A DNA stretch of 64,000 bases from JAUPKT01 sp964427855 (GTDB taxonomy: Bacteria > Desulfobacterota > Desulfomonilia > Desulfomonilales > Desulfomonilaceae). Below, piece by piece: positions 9,854 through 18,460 of the stretch. Below the pieces are notes generated by a model that was not told where the DNA came from, did not search any database, and saw only the letters and a list, made by a program, of their open reading frames with translations. The DNA lies in contig CAYRVH010000006.1 in the NCBI GenBank assembly GCA_964427855.1, positions 16,924 to 80,923 of the forward strand, given 5' to 3'. Both the position numbers and the translations under genes were made by a program. Positions within the stretch are counted from its first letter, which is position 1. Each line of letters begins with the position of its first letter.

Positions 9854-10145
9854 GTATATCCAAAATCCTGTGTAGGCGAGTCAATTGCAAGAGCTCAGAC
9901 ACTTGCGAACTAGGATTAGCGATTTTCATTTCTCCGTGGTTTTTCAAGACTGTTTTCAACGCGGCCACAAGTTCTCCGCAGCCAGAACTATCTATGAGAC
10001 GGGTTTTTTGGAGATTCAGGACAAGTTTGATGCCGTGCTCCTGAGCCACTTCTTTAATAAGATTCTTCAGCTTGGGGGCGGCCGAGGCGTCAAGCCGCTC
10101 ATCCGCGTGAACAATTGTCACGCCATGCATCTTTTCCACTTCCAT
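9816..10145 (-). CDS. STAS-domain protein (anti-sigma factor antagonist type)
   Basis: A single 109-residue STAS domain, the usual size of SpoIIAA/RsbV-like antagonists. TRLIDSSGCGELVAAL carries the conserved serine that is phosphorylated in this family (Asp-Ser-Ser-Gly). The start ATG at 10145 is preceded by AAAGGAG at 9 nt spacing. The family normally binds an anti-sigma kinase, releasing its target when dephosphorylated. No partner kinase or phosphatase gene is in the window. Its position between a nucleotidyltransferase-like gene and a glycosyltransferase suggests a regulator of polysaccharide synthesis. Confidence 0.88.
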   Translation of the reverse strand: MEVEKMHGVTIVHADERLDASAAPKLKNLIKEVAQEHGIKLVLNLQKTRLIDSSGCGELVAALKTVLKNHGEMKIANPSSQVSELLQLTRLHRILDIHESLDSAVKSFS

Positions 10146-10429
10146 GCCATCACGCTCCTTTCACAGTCATTTTTATATTCTTCCTCTATCATCTGATTCA
10201 TTGCTTCAGAGCGATCAGCCGTTTGGACGCCTTCCAACCGCTCTTCATGGCAGGCATGGGATCACCCTCAGTGGTGGCAGGAGGGCTCACAGCCGGATAA
10301 TCATGACGGAAATAAGGGTCGTCAGCCCAGCGTCTCGCCCCGTGGTGAAACGGCAAGCTCTCAATGACACAACGACGCGCAACGACTTCAAAAAATGCAG
10401 TCTCTCTCAAGCATAAGAGCCACACGGCC

Positions 10430-11983
10430 TTATCCCCTTTCCAAGTCTTTTTGAGAAGGCTGTGGCTTGTGAACCTTACCGAACAGCAAGCCCAGCGCAC
10501 GGCTTGCTGACGCATACAAAAGCTTTCCGACACTCAGGCAAAGAATTTTCAGATCGCCGGACGTGGATCTCGTCGCGGCATAATAGTTTTCGGCTACGAT
10601 CTTGGCTTCTTCTTGGTCCTCACCGATGCCCTCCGCATCCACAGGCGTGAATAGCCCGCAGGCCGCATCCTCCCGAAGCTGAGTCCATTCTTCTTCGTAC
10701 AAGGAAATCTCTTTGTGTTCCAGAGGCCTCACTCCCACGAGTTGGAGTTTCCCCGCACACACGTTGAACAGCGCCGGCAGTCTCCCTATAAGCGAACCCC
10801 AGTTATCAAAGCCGATGCACTTCATCACTGGAGGATCGCCGTCTCCCCCTGTGTGGACGGATGCCCTTGTGACAAGAAATCGACGGGTCTCAAAGAACTT
10901 TTTACCCCTGATTTTTCGGAGGAATCCCCCGCATAGTATGACGGGCAAGGAGCAGACAAGACCAGCAAGGGCCAGAAGCCGCCACAGAACGCGCCGAACG
11001 TAAGATGCGATCACATCCTCTCGAATATCGGAGAGGATGAAAGAGTCAGACACCTCAACCCATTGTGCAACTTCCAGATTATAGATAACTTTACCTTGTA
11101 CGATTGCATGCTCGACGCTGGTCTCAGGGCCCACATAGGTATGATCTCCAACGACGCTCCTGCCAATTTGGGCCCCTTTGTCGACAAATACCCCGTTCCC
11201 AATGACGGTCCATCCGTAGAGGGAGGCTTGCGCATTTATTCGGACATGGTGACCGATGAGGGCTGGGGCAACGATCTGAACCTCTTTTCCCCGGCGGAAA
11301 TGATGCCCAATCCGGATATCGCTGCCAGGCGCCGTAAAATAACGGCTCGCAATAGTCGAGAAGAACCCTCCTAAAGCTGCCATGTTGGCAGACCACAGAG
11401 CAAGCGGCGTGTCTATCCTGATCATATTGCCGTCGTACAAATAGGATGAGCCTGTTTCGTCAGCCCGTGCGTTTGAACGGGTAACCATAATGCCTGTGTC
11501 CATGAGATGGGGCAGCCTGTTTTTTCTGAAGGTCGGTTTCGGCGGTTTGAAGCCGTCAACCAAATCCAAGGTATTGCGCGCCAACACTCTGACATAAGGG
11601 TCATTCCCTGCACGTTGAAAGGCGACGAGTTCAGGAATGTTGAGGTTCACGACGAGCTCGGCTGGCATCAGAATGACTGGTTCCCCGCGGATTTTGGACG
11701 ACAGGCGATCCAAGAGTCGAAAATCCGGGTAGGGGTCCTTGAGCACAACGACTTCGACGCGAGCCCCCCAACGGGAACCATCTCCAAGGAACTCTTCGAG
11801 CGGCCGAGGATAGTCTAACGCGGCAACGAGAAAATGAAAGAAGCCCGCTTCTATAAAATGTTCGATATGTGTCTGGATGAGGGGGACGTTCATAAAGGGC
11901 AGCATTGCCACTGGCTGGTTGTGCGTGAGGGGTAAAAACGCTTTACCATCTTGGAAGCACGTCAGCACTACGATCATCGGCAC
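10430..11983 (-). CDS. Nucleotidyltransferase-like / LbH / degenerate sugar-transferase fusion
   Basis: A 517-residue protein with three parts. Residues 1 to about 230 resemble a sugar-nucleotidyltransferase (PLTHNQPVAMLPFMNVPLI), but the Gly-rich NTP loop is absent and the Lys expected in the KP-x-x-P motif is Ala. Residues about 230-320 look like left-handed beta-helix repeats (IGHHVRINAQASLYG, VIGNGVFVDKGAQIG). The C-terminal part matches bacterial phosphoglycosyl transferases (LPALFNVCAGKLQLVG) with a hydrophobic anchor near 345-365, but the catalytic Asp-Glu before LPxLFNV is replaced by Gly-Arg. It may be a scaffold or regulator. Start is GTG at 11983 or ATG at 11977. A 197-bp gap separates it from the intact transferase gene upstream. 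Confidence 0.8.
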   Translation of the reverse strand: MPMIVVLTCFQDGKAFLPLTHNQPVAMLPFMNVPLIQTHIEHFIEAGFFHFLVAALDYPRPLEEFLGDGSRWGARVEVVVLKDPYPDFRLLDRLSSKIRGEPVILMPAELVVNLNIPELVAFQRAGNDPYVRVLARNTLDLVDGFKPPKPTFRKNRLPHLMDTGIMVTRSNARADETGSSYLYDGNMIRIDTPLALWSANMAALGGFFSTIASRYFTAPGSDIRIGHHFRRGKEVQIVAPALIGHHVRINAQASLYGWTVIGNGVFVDKGAQIGRSVVGDHTYVGPETSVEHAIVQGKVIYNLEVAQWVEVSDSFILSDIREDVIASYVRRVLWRLLALAGLVCSLPVILCGGFLRKIRGKKFFETRRFLVTRASVHTGGDGDPPVMKCIGFDNWGSLIGRLPALFNVCAGKLQLVGVRPLEHKEISLYEEEWTQLREDAACGLFTPVDAEGIGEDQEEAKIVAENYYAATRSTSGDLKILCLSVGKLLYASASRALGLLFGKVHKPQPSQKDLERG

Positions 11984-12180
11984 CCCAACTCAGCGTACAA
12001 CGTTCCGCCACAGCAAAGCAGCATCTGCTGGATTAAGGGCTTCGCTCGCCGTGGTAATTATTTGTAAAGATAGGGCTCCCCTATGCCTGGGCATCTAGTG
12101 TTCTTCTCTCTCATTCTGCGTCGCCTGGGAATCCACGAACAGCGGGTCCCGATGTGGTCACAAACGAAGGAAGCAGGCGA

Positions 12181-12927
12181 TCAATATGCTCCTCTCCCAC
12201 TGAGCACCGCGGGGATGGTTTTCAAGAGGAGAATCAGGTCTCCTTTGAGAGATTGGCTCTCGATGTATTGCAGATCAAGCCTCACCTGGCCATGAAAATC
12301 GATATCGCTCCTCCCTTTCACCTGCCATAAGCCGGTCAAACCTGGGATGACCTCCAATCTCCCTCGGTCACGCAAGGTATATTTCGCCGCCTCATTTGGC
12401 AAAGGAGGCCTAGGGCCCACCAGAGACATATCTCCTTTCAAGACGTTGAAAAGTTGAGGGAGTTCGTCGATACTGAGTTTACGAATGATCCGCCCTACTT
12501 TTGTCACTCGGGGATCACGTCGTATCTTGAACATCACCTCACCTGCCTCGTTTTTGTCTTGCAGCGTCTCTTTGAGCTTGTCCGCGTCCATGACCATTGA
12601 TCGAAACTTGTACATACGGAAAACCTTCCCCCATTTGCCGACTCGATCCTGTACAAATAAGATAGGGCCGCCATCTTCCAATTTAATGGCCAACATTGTC
12701 AAGATAAACACGGGGGATAAGAGAATAATTCCAGCCAGCGAACCGACAATGTCCATGAGGCGTTTTAAGCCGCGTGTCCCTTCCACCACCAGGCGCCAAA
12801 GAAGTCTTTTTCCTATCAAGTTGAAGCGATGCCGGTAAACCGCGAATCGGCCCCATCTCCCAAATTTGCGGAAAAGCTGTTCCAGCAAGGCTGCATCTCT
12901 TTGAAATGGCTCCTGCAAATCGTCCAT
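12181..12927 (-). CDS. Bacterial sugar transferase (polyprenyl-phosphate phosphoglycosyl transferase)
   Basis: A 248-residue monotopic phosphoglycosyl transferase of the WbaP/WcaJ/PglC superfamily, which moves a sugar-1-phosphate from UDP-sugar to undecaprenyl phosphate and so starts glycan assembly. After a basic N-terminal segment it has the re-entrant membrane helix (IVGSLAGIILLSPVFILTML), the MYKFRSM motif, the catalytic Asp-Glu in SIDELPQLFNV, and GDMSLVGPRP. Only the catalytic domain is present, without the large N-terminal module of full-length WbaP. It is the first gene of the operon, with an AAGGA ribosome site and a promoter just upstream. Confidence 0.93.
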   Translation of the reverse strand: MDDLQEPFQRDAALLEQLFRKFGRWGRFAVYRHRFNLIGKRLLWRLVVEGTRGLKRLMDIVGSLAGIILLSPVFILTMLAIKLEDGGPILFVQDRVGKWGKVFRMYKFRSMVMDADKLKETLQDKNEAGEVMFKIRRDPRVTKVGRIIRKLSIDELPQLFNVLKGDMSLVGPRPPLPNEAAKYTLRDRGRLEVIPGLTGLWQVKGRSDIDFHGQVRLDLQYIESQSLKGDLILLLKTIPAVLSGRGAY

Positions 12928-12982
12928 GGAAGCTTATCCTTGACCAATAGACGCTGTGTGTGAGAGAACACCTGACAAGGAT

Positions 12983-13011
12983 AATATACGTGTTTAGGCC
13001 TTAACTGTAAA
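12983..13011 (-). promoter_or_regulatory. Sigma-70-like promoter of the exopolysaccharide operon
   Basis: On the minus strand TTTACA (13011-13006) and TATATT (12988-12983) are separated by 17 bp. The predicted transcript would start near 12976, leaving a leader of about 50 nt before the ATG at 12927. Confidence 0.6.
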
Positions 13012-13203
13012 ACAATTAATCTTCACGGGATGACAAAAGTCCCGATGCAGGGTATTCATGGCCACTCTCGGCTATGCAAACAGGAAAAAAGCGTTTTTGC
13101 ACACTTCATTGTGAAATCTCGTTCGCTACACCTATTGCGTAAAGTGTTTTGAAAGAGCTGGTATTTTGTAATCCCGCGCAACGCCCCTGGGGTGTGAGAT
13201 ACC

Positions 13204-15102
13204 TTAGACCCCATACTTTTTCGTCAATTTTTGAATGTCTTTTGCGGTAAATTCTACGCCATGTTCTTCCATGAGTTCGTTTTCGACTTTGAGCAGCTCT
13301 TCGAGCCGTATGTCAGCGCCAAAGACTCCTATCATCTTTTCCTTTTTGTCCCTCAGAGGGGCGGATACGGTGATACAGAGGGCGCCTGTAATGCGAGACT
13401 GGAACGGGCCCACCACATGAATTTTTCCGTCCTTTACGGGTTTGATAAACCAAGAGCGGTCGGAGAAGTCTTCATTCGGTTTGAATTCCTCCTGGTATCG
13501 AGCCTTTTCGGTAATGTCGGTGATGTTGGCAGTGATTTTTCTCCCCTCCATGTTGGCCACGTAGCAGTACTGGATGAAAGGATACTGGGCGATAAACTCG
13601 GTCATAGCCCTTTCCATGATTTCCGTCTTGCCTGAACGCATAGGAGGTGTGGTGGTGAAACGTTCCACGATCTTGAACGCCATTTCTCGTGCGATGAGCT
13701 TCATGCGGTCCCAATCGGAGATGAAGAGTTCAGGCAGATAGCGTTTCACAAGCGCCATCATCTCTTTGTCAGACATCGCGGTGACGCGTCCTTTGTCGTA
13801 CTGTTCCGTGATGATATCGTAGATTTTGGCAATCGCGGGATGACTCTTTTCAACTTTTTCTTCTTTTGCAAGGTCTATCTTGGTGTTAATCCAGTGGGCA
13901 ATGCCTGCCATGCCTGATTTGTCGGTGATGTTCACTTGCGGCGGCCGACCGAGGATTTTTGTCGTGTCAAAGATGTTGTATATTTCTTCATTTTTAAGGA
14001 CGCCGTCCACGTGAACCCCAGCGCTCGTGGTGTTGAAGGATCTGCCCACAAGCGGGTAGTTGTCGGGGATGTGATGCCCCAACTCCTTTTCAAAATATTC
14101 AGCCATTTCAGTTATGGCCAAAGTATTCATGCCGTCTGGCTGTCCCCTCAGAGAGATGTATTCTATCATGAGGGCCTCTATGGGGGTGTTCCCGGTCCTT
14201 TCGCCGATCCCCAAGAGGGTTCCGTTCACGGCGCTGCATCCGTAGAGCCAGGCGCTGACTGCGTTTTCCAGTCCTTTGTGAAAATCATTGTGACCGTGCC
14301 ATTCCAAAAGGTCCTCAGGCACGTTGGCGTCGTCTATCATGGCCCGAATCAGCTTCGGCACACTGCGAGGCAATGCAGCCCCTGGGTATGTCACCCCAAA
14401 CCCCATCGTGTCGCATAGACGTATCTTAATGTCTGTTCCTGCCTCTTCTCTAATATCCATGAGGGCTTGTGCAAGGGGCACACAAAATCCGTATATGTCG
14501 GCCCGGGTCACGTCCTCGAAATGACAGCGGGGTGTAATCCCCTTTTCTAACGTCGCCCTCACCATATCCAGATATTTATCCATGGCCTTTCGACGATCCA
14601 GTCCCATTTTCAAGAAGATATGATAGTCCGAGACGGAGGTAAGTATGCCGGTTTCGGTGAGGCCTGCGGCGCGGATGTTGGCAAGGTCTTTCTTTTGAGC
14701 CCTTATCCATCCTGTGATAATGGGGTACTGATACCCTTTCTCTCTGCATGCATCCAAGCATTCGCGATCCTTTTTCGTGTACACGAAGAATTCAGATTGT
14801 CGTATGATTCCTCGCGGGCCGCTCAATTTATGCAAGAAATCAAAGAGGCGGCTCACCTGTTCAACGGTAAACGGAGGACGCGCCTGCTGTCCGTCGCGAA
14901 ACGTCGTATCTGTAATAAGAAAATTGCGGGCAGGATTGATGGGGAGGATGGCAAAATCGAAATCAACCTTGGGAACCTCCGTATAGGGGAATATGTTTCT
15001 CAGGAGGTTTGGTTTGCTCACTTCTCTGAGGAATCGTTCTTTATTAAATTTGTTGTATTCGTGGTACAAGACGCCTTTCTTGGGGTCCCAGCTTGCCATC
15101 AA
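13204..15102 (-). CDS. Homocitrate/Re-citrate synthase-like enzyme with C-terminal PDC-type sensor domain
   Basis: A 632-residue HMGL-like (DRE-TIM) acyl-CoA aldol synthase. DTTFRDGQ (65-72) holds the metal-binding Asp and catalytic Arg. HGH (269-271) supplies the two metal-binding His, and GIGERTGN (298-305) is the usual Gly-rich loop. The family includes isopropylmalate, homocitrate, citramalate and Re-citrate synthases. Anaerobic Desulfobacterota such as Syntrophus use Re-citrate synthases of this family, so citrate formation from oxaloacetate and acetyl-CoA is my preferred guess. After about residue 510 the regulatory LeuA dimer domain is replaced by a segment (DFSDRSWFIKP, GALCITVSAPLRDK, GVFGADIRLEEL) that resembles the PDC/Cache ligand-sensing fold. 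It overlaps aspS by 4 bp. Confidence 0.8.
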   Translation of the reverse strand: MMASWDPKKGVLYHEYNKFNKERFLREVSKPNLLRNIFPYTEVPKVDFDFAILPINPARNFLITDTTFRDGQQARPPFTVEQVSRLFDFLHKLSGPRGIIRQSEFFVYTKKDRECLDACREKGYQYPIITGWIRAQKKDLANIRAAGLTETGILTSVSDYHIFLKMGLDRRKAMDKYLDMVRATLEKGITPRCHFEDVTRADIYGFCVPLAQALMDIREEAGTDIKIRLCDTMGFGVTYPGAALPRSVPKLIRAMIDDANVPEDLLEWHGHNDFHKGLENAVSAWLYGCSAVNGTLLGIGERTGNTPIEALMIEYISLRGQPDGMNTLAITEMAEYFEKELGHHIPDNYPLVGRSFNTTSAGVHVDGVLKNEEIYNIFDTTKILGRPPQVNITDKSGMAGIAHWINTKIDLAKEEKVEKSHPAIAKIYDIITEQYDKGRVTAMSDKEMMALVKRYLPELFISDWDRMKLIAREMAFKIVERFTTTPPMRSGKTEIMERAMTEFIAQYPFIQYCYVANMEGRKITANITDITEKARYQEEFKPNEDFSDRSWFIKPVKDGKIHVVGPFQSRITGALCITVSAPLRDKKEKMIGVFGADIRLEELLKVENELMEEHGVEFTAKDIQKLTKKYGV

Positions 15103-16904
15103 TGACCTCCTTTACTTTTTCCTACTATCTTGATTCCTAATTCCTTGAGTTGTTCCTTGGTGACCTGCGTAGGGGCCCCTGTGAGGAGACACACTGCCTT
15201 TTGTGTTTTAGGAAAGGCGATGACATCACGAATTGACTCCGATCCCGTGAGGATGGCCAAAAATCTGTCAAGACCAAGGGCGATGCCGCCATGCGGAGGC
15301 GCGCCATACTTGAGGGCTTCGAGGAGGAAACCAAACTTTTCGTGCGCCTGTTCCTGATCGATGCCGAGGGCCGCAAACACTTTCTCTTGGATGTCGCTGC
15401 GGTAGATTCTCATGCTCCCACCACCAATCTCTGTGCCATTAAGCACCAGGTCGTAGGCCCGGGCCCTGACTGCAGCGAGATCTTTGTCAAGAAAAGCAAG
15501 GTCCTCATCTCGAGGGGAAGTAAAAGGATGATGCATAGCCTGGTATCTACCTTCCTCTTCATCGTATTCGAACATGGGAAAATCAGTGACCCACACAAAA
15601 GAATGTGTCCCTGCGGGGATTTCTCCAAGCTTTTCGGCGAGGAAGTTACGCAAATTTCCCAGCACATCGTTCACCACACGCGGGCTGTCTGCAGCAAAAA
15701 GCACGACATCGCCCTTTTGTGCCAGGACACGCTCGTTGATAGCGACGCGTTCTTCCATGGTCAGAAACTTGGCAATGGGAGACTGCCAATCGTCCCCTTC
15801 ACGGATTCTTGTGTACGCGACACCTTTGCCGCCATAAATAGGGGCGAAATCTCTTAGGTCATCGAGATCTTTTCGTGAGAGTCGATCTCCATTTTCTACC
15901 TTAAGTGCTTTCACCATACCGCCGCCCTCAATGGCCGATCGAAAGACCCCGAACTGGGTGCTTTGCAGAAGGTCAGTCACATCGGCGAGCTCCATGCCAA
16001 ATCTCGTGTCAGGTTTGTCAAGCCCATATTTTTCAAGGGCTTCTCGATATGTCACACGCGGGAATGGCAACGCCAACGGGATAGTCAAAAGCTCTCTAAA
16101 GATCATTTGGATCATTCGTTCGATGATGTCGAATAATTGTTCCTCTTCAAGGAAGGAGGTTTCTATGTCAAGTTGAGTGAATTCAGGCTGGCGGTCAGCC
16201 CTCAGGTCCTCGTCCCTGAAACATCGCACAATCTGATAGTATCGTTCGAAACCAGCTATCATAAGGAGCTGCTTAAATATTTGAGGAGATTGGGGAAGGG
16301 CGTAGAAAGATCCTGGATTGACTCGACTCGGCACGAGGTAGTCTCTGGCGCCTTCGGGAGTGCTGGTTGTCAGGAAAGGGGTTTCAATATCGACAAAACC
16401 TTCTTCGTTGAGAAAATGACGCAAAAGCGTAAAACACTTATGCCGCAGAAGGAGATTCTGACGCGGTCCTGCCATACGCCTCAAATCCAGGTATCGGTAC
16501 CGGTACCTCACCGCATCCGTAGGCGAGTCGTCTTGGTCTAAAGGGAACGGAGGTACTTCTGATCGGTTGAGGATTTTCATTTGATCGACAAAGACCTCAA
16601 GCCTGCCTGTGGGTATATCTGGATTGACCGACTCTTCAGGTCTGTGCAACACGACGCCGCTGATTGCAATAACCCATTCTGGTCTGAGAACATGAGCCCG
16701 CTGGTGGCATTCTTGCGAATACTCGGGATTGAAGACCAACTGGACGAAACCGGATCTGTCCCGCAGATCAATGAAAATGACGCCGCCGTGGTCTCGTCTT
16801 CTCAGCACCCAACCGAAAAGACGTACGCGTTGGTCAACATGAGACTCATTAATCTCCGCACACAGGTGGGAGCGTTCCCATCCATCCAGGCCATCCAGTT
16901 TCAC
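15099..16904 (-). CDS. aspS: Aspartyl-tRNA synthetase
   Basis: A class II aminoacyl-tRNA synthetase of 601 residues, the bacterial AspRS length with the GAD insertion. The N-terminal OB-fold anticodon domain includes GWVLRRRDHGGVIFIDLRD. Motif 2 surrounds FRDEDLRADRQPEFTQLDIE and motif 3 is GIALGLDRFLAIL near the C-terminus. It charges tRNA-Asp, and in organisms lacking AsnRS also tRNA-Asn. The gene overlaps hisS upstream by 4 bp and the synthase gene downstream by 4 bp, which suggests translational coupling in one operon. Confidence 0.97.
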   Translation of the reverse strand: MKLDGLDGWERSHLCAEINESHVDQRVRLFGWVLRRRDHGGVIFIDLRDRSGFVQLVFNPEYSQECHQRAHVLRPEWVIAISGVVLHRPEESVNPDIPTGRLEVFVDQMKILNRSEVPPFPLDQDDSPTDAVRYRYRYLDLRRMAGPRQNLLLRHKCFTLLRHFLNEEGFVDIETPFLTTSTPEGARDYLVPSRVNPGSFYALPQSPQIFKQLLMIAGFERYYQIVRCFRDEDLRADRQPEFTQLDIETSFLEEEQLFDIIERMIQMIFRELLTIPLALPFPRVTYREALEKYGLDKPDTRFGMELADVTDLLQSTQFGVFRSAIEGGGMVKALKVENGDRLSRKDLDDLRDFAPIYGGKGVAYTRIREGDDWQSPIAKFLTMEERVAINERVLAQKGDVVLFAADSPRVVNDVLGNLRNFLAEKLGEIPAGTHSFVWVTDFPMFEYDEEEGRYQAMHHPFTSPRDEDLAFLDKDLAAVRARAYDLVLNGTEIGGGSMRIYRSDIQEKVFAALGIDQEQAHEKFGFLLEALKYGAPPHGGIALGLDRFLAILTGSESIRDVIAFPKTQKAVCLLTGAPTQVTKEQLKELGIKIVGKSKGGH

Positions 16905-18151
16905 GAATGTTCTCCTTGCAAATAACGTATAATATCTTCCATCATTACAGATATTTGCTCTTTGGTTTTCATGTTTCGTACCGTCGCTTCACCCTTGGCA
17001 AGCTCATCTTCCCCAAGCATGACAACATTTTTGCAGCCCAATTTATCAGCCAGCTTCATTTGAGACTTGAGGCTCATGGGTGAGTATCTCGTTTCTACAG
17101 CGAGTCCGCTCTTCCTCATGGCATGAACGAGTTTGATACCTTTTTGACGAGCGTGATCGCCGAGCATTGCAACATAGACATCGACGCGGGGTTCAAATGA
17201 CATGCCGCCGTCGATGCTCAAGGCGATTCTGTCTATCCCTATGGCGAACCCGATTCCCGACACATCGTCGCCCCCCAATTCTCGCAGCAGCGAGTCATAC
17301 CTGCCGCCACCCCCTACGGCTTTTGACCTGCCCAAATCGTCATGGATGATTTCGAAGGCCGTTCGCGTGTAGTAATCAAGTCCCCTCACAAGACGAGGCT
17401 CCACGCGATAGGGAACTCCAAGCGCCGCAAGGGCTTCCTGTACCTGGTCGAAATGGTCACGGCACGATGCGTCGAGGTGATCGAGGATCACAGGCGCTGT
17501 TGAGCAAATCTCCCGACATTCCTCTTGCTTGCAATCTAGCACCCTCATGGGGTTGAGGTCGTAACGACGTCGGCAATCGGCGCACAGCCGGTGGAGAAGG
17601 GGGGTGAGGTATGACCTGAGTACCTCACGATATGCTGACCGACAGGAGCGGCAACCCACAGAGTTGATTTCCATGATGACAGCTTTCGCGCCGACGCCGG
17701 CCATAATCTGGTACGCCGCTGCAATAGTATCGGCATCGGTCAAAGGATGGTCGTCTCCCAGAACCTCCGCATTGATTTGATAAAATTGTCGATACCTACC
17801 CTTGGACGGCCGTTCCCTCCTAAACATCGGTCCTATGGAAAAGAGTTTTAGTACAGGGTCGCGGCGCAGCAGGGAATGTTCTACGACGGCTCGCAATATG
17901 CCTGCCGTGGCCTCTGGCCTCAGACTAAGGGATTCGCCCGAACGATCAGTAAAGGTATACATTTCCTTTTCCACGATGTCGGTCACCTCGCCGATGCCAC
18001 GACGGAATAACTCTGTCTTTTCCATTACCGGAATGATGATCTCTCGGAAACCAAACCTGGTAAGATTCTCCCTCGCCGTTTCGATTACGAAACGCCATGT
18101 TGCCGTTTCCGGCGGTAGGACATCGTGGAATCCCTTGATAAGTTGAATCAT
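16901..18151 (-). CDS. hisS: Histidyl-tRNA synthetase
   Basis: A class II synthetase of 416 residues, normal for bacterial HisRS. The diagnostic motifs are LVRGLDYYTRTAFEI (HisA-type histidine site), GGGGRYD, and RPEATAGILRAV (motif 2 region with FRRERPSKGRYRQFYQ). The C-terminal anticodon domain starts near DVYVAMLGDHARQ. A four-Cys cluster around CRSCRSAYREVL and CADCRRRY could bind zinc, as in some bacterial HisRS. It is the first gene of the operon, with a promoter-like element about 50 bp upstream. Confidence 0.97.
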   Translation of the reverse strand: MIQLIKGFHDVLPPETATWRFVIETARENLTRFGFREIIIPVMEKTELFRRGIGEVTDIVEKEMYTFTDRSGESLSLRPEATAGILRAVVEHSLLRRDPVLKLFSIGPMFRRERPSKGRYRQFYQINAEVLGDDHPLTDADTIAAAYQIMAGVGAKAVIMEINSVGCRSCRSAYREVLRSYLTPLLHRLCADCRRRYDLNPMRVLDCKQEECREICSTAPVILDHLDASCRDHFDQVQEALAALGVPYRVEPRLVRGLDYYTRTAFEIIHDDLGRSKAVGGGGRYDSLLRELGGDDVSGIGFAIGIDRIALSIDGGMSFEPRVDVYVAMLGDHARQKGIKLVHAMRKSGLAVETRYSPMSLKSQMKLADKLGCKNVVMLGEDELAKGEATVRNMKTKEQISVMMEDIIRYLQGEHS

Positions 18152-18197
18152 GTAGTCACTCGTATCACGCTGCTAATGCAATGTACATAAGCGCAGT

Positions 18198-18227
18198 ATA
18201 TTAAGCGTTCAGGAACGATCCCGTCAA
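18198..18227 (-). promoter_or_regulatory. Sigma-70-like promoter of hisS operon
   Basis: The minus strand has TTGACG (18227-18222), an 18-bp spacer and TAATAT (18203-18198), some 45 bp upstream of the hisS ATG at 18151. Confidence 0.5.
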
Positions 18228-18369
18228 GCATCGTTTGCGATGGATTCTGTCAACATAATTAAACAATGAAAAGGATTCACGTCATTCGGGACATGTTCCT
18301 AGAAAATTTTGTTGGCATCTTCTCATCGGAGGAATATAATTCGATTAACAGGCGAGCATTTGCAATGGC

Positions 18370-18408
18370 TGTCCGGAGTTGATCCGTCAATACGGGTCAC
18401 TCCGGACA
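18370..18408 (-). terminator. Long hairpin downstream of purD
   Basis: TGTCCGGAGT and ACTCCGGACA pair perfectly and the stem continues inward with one bulge to a CAAT loop. It lies about 50 bp beyond the purD stop codon. There is no T-run, so factor-independent termination is unproven. Confidence 0.4.
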
Positions 18409-18460
18409 TGCGCGACAGCCCGGGGGGGTCTCATGCGTCCACGGCCTGACGAAAAACGGC

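Noticed and set aside
10198..10533. Minus-strand open frame of 111 codons between the STAS gene and the fusion gene
   Set aside because: It overlaps the 3' end of the fusion gene by about 100 bp, has no ribosome site and shows no motif.
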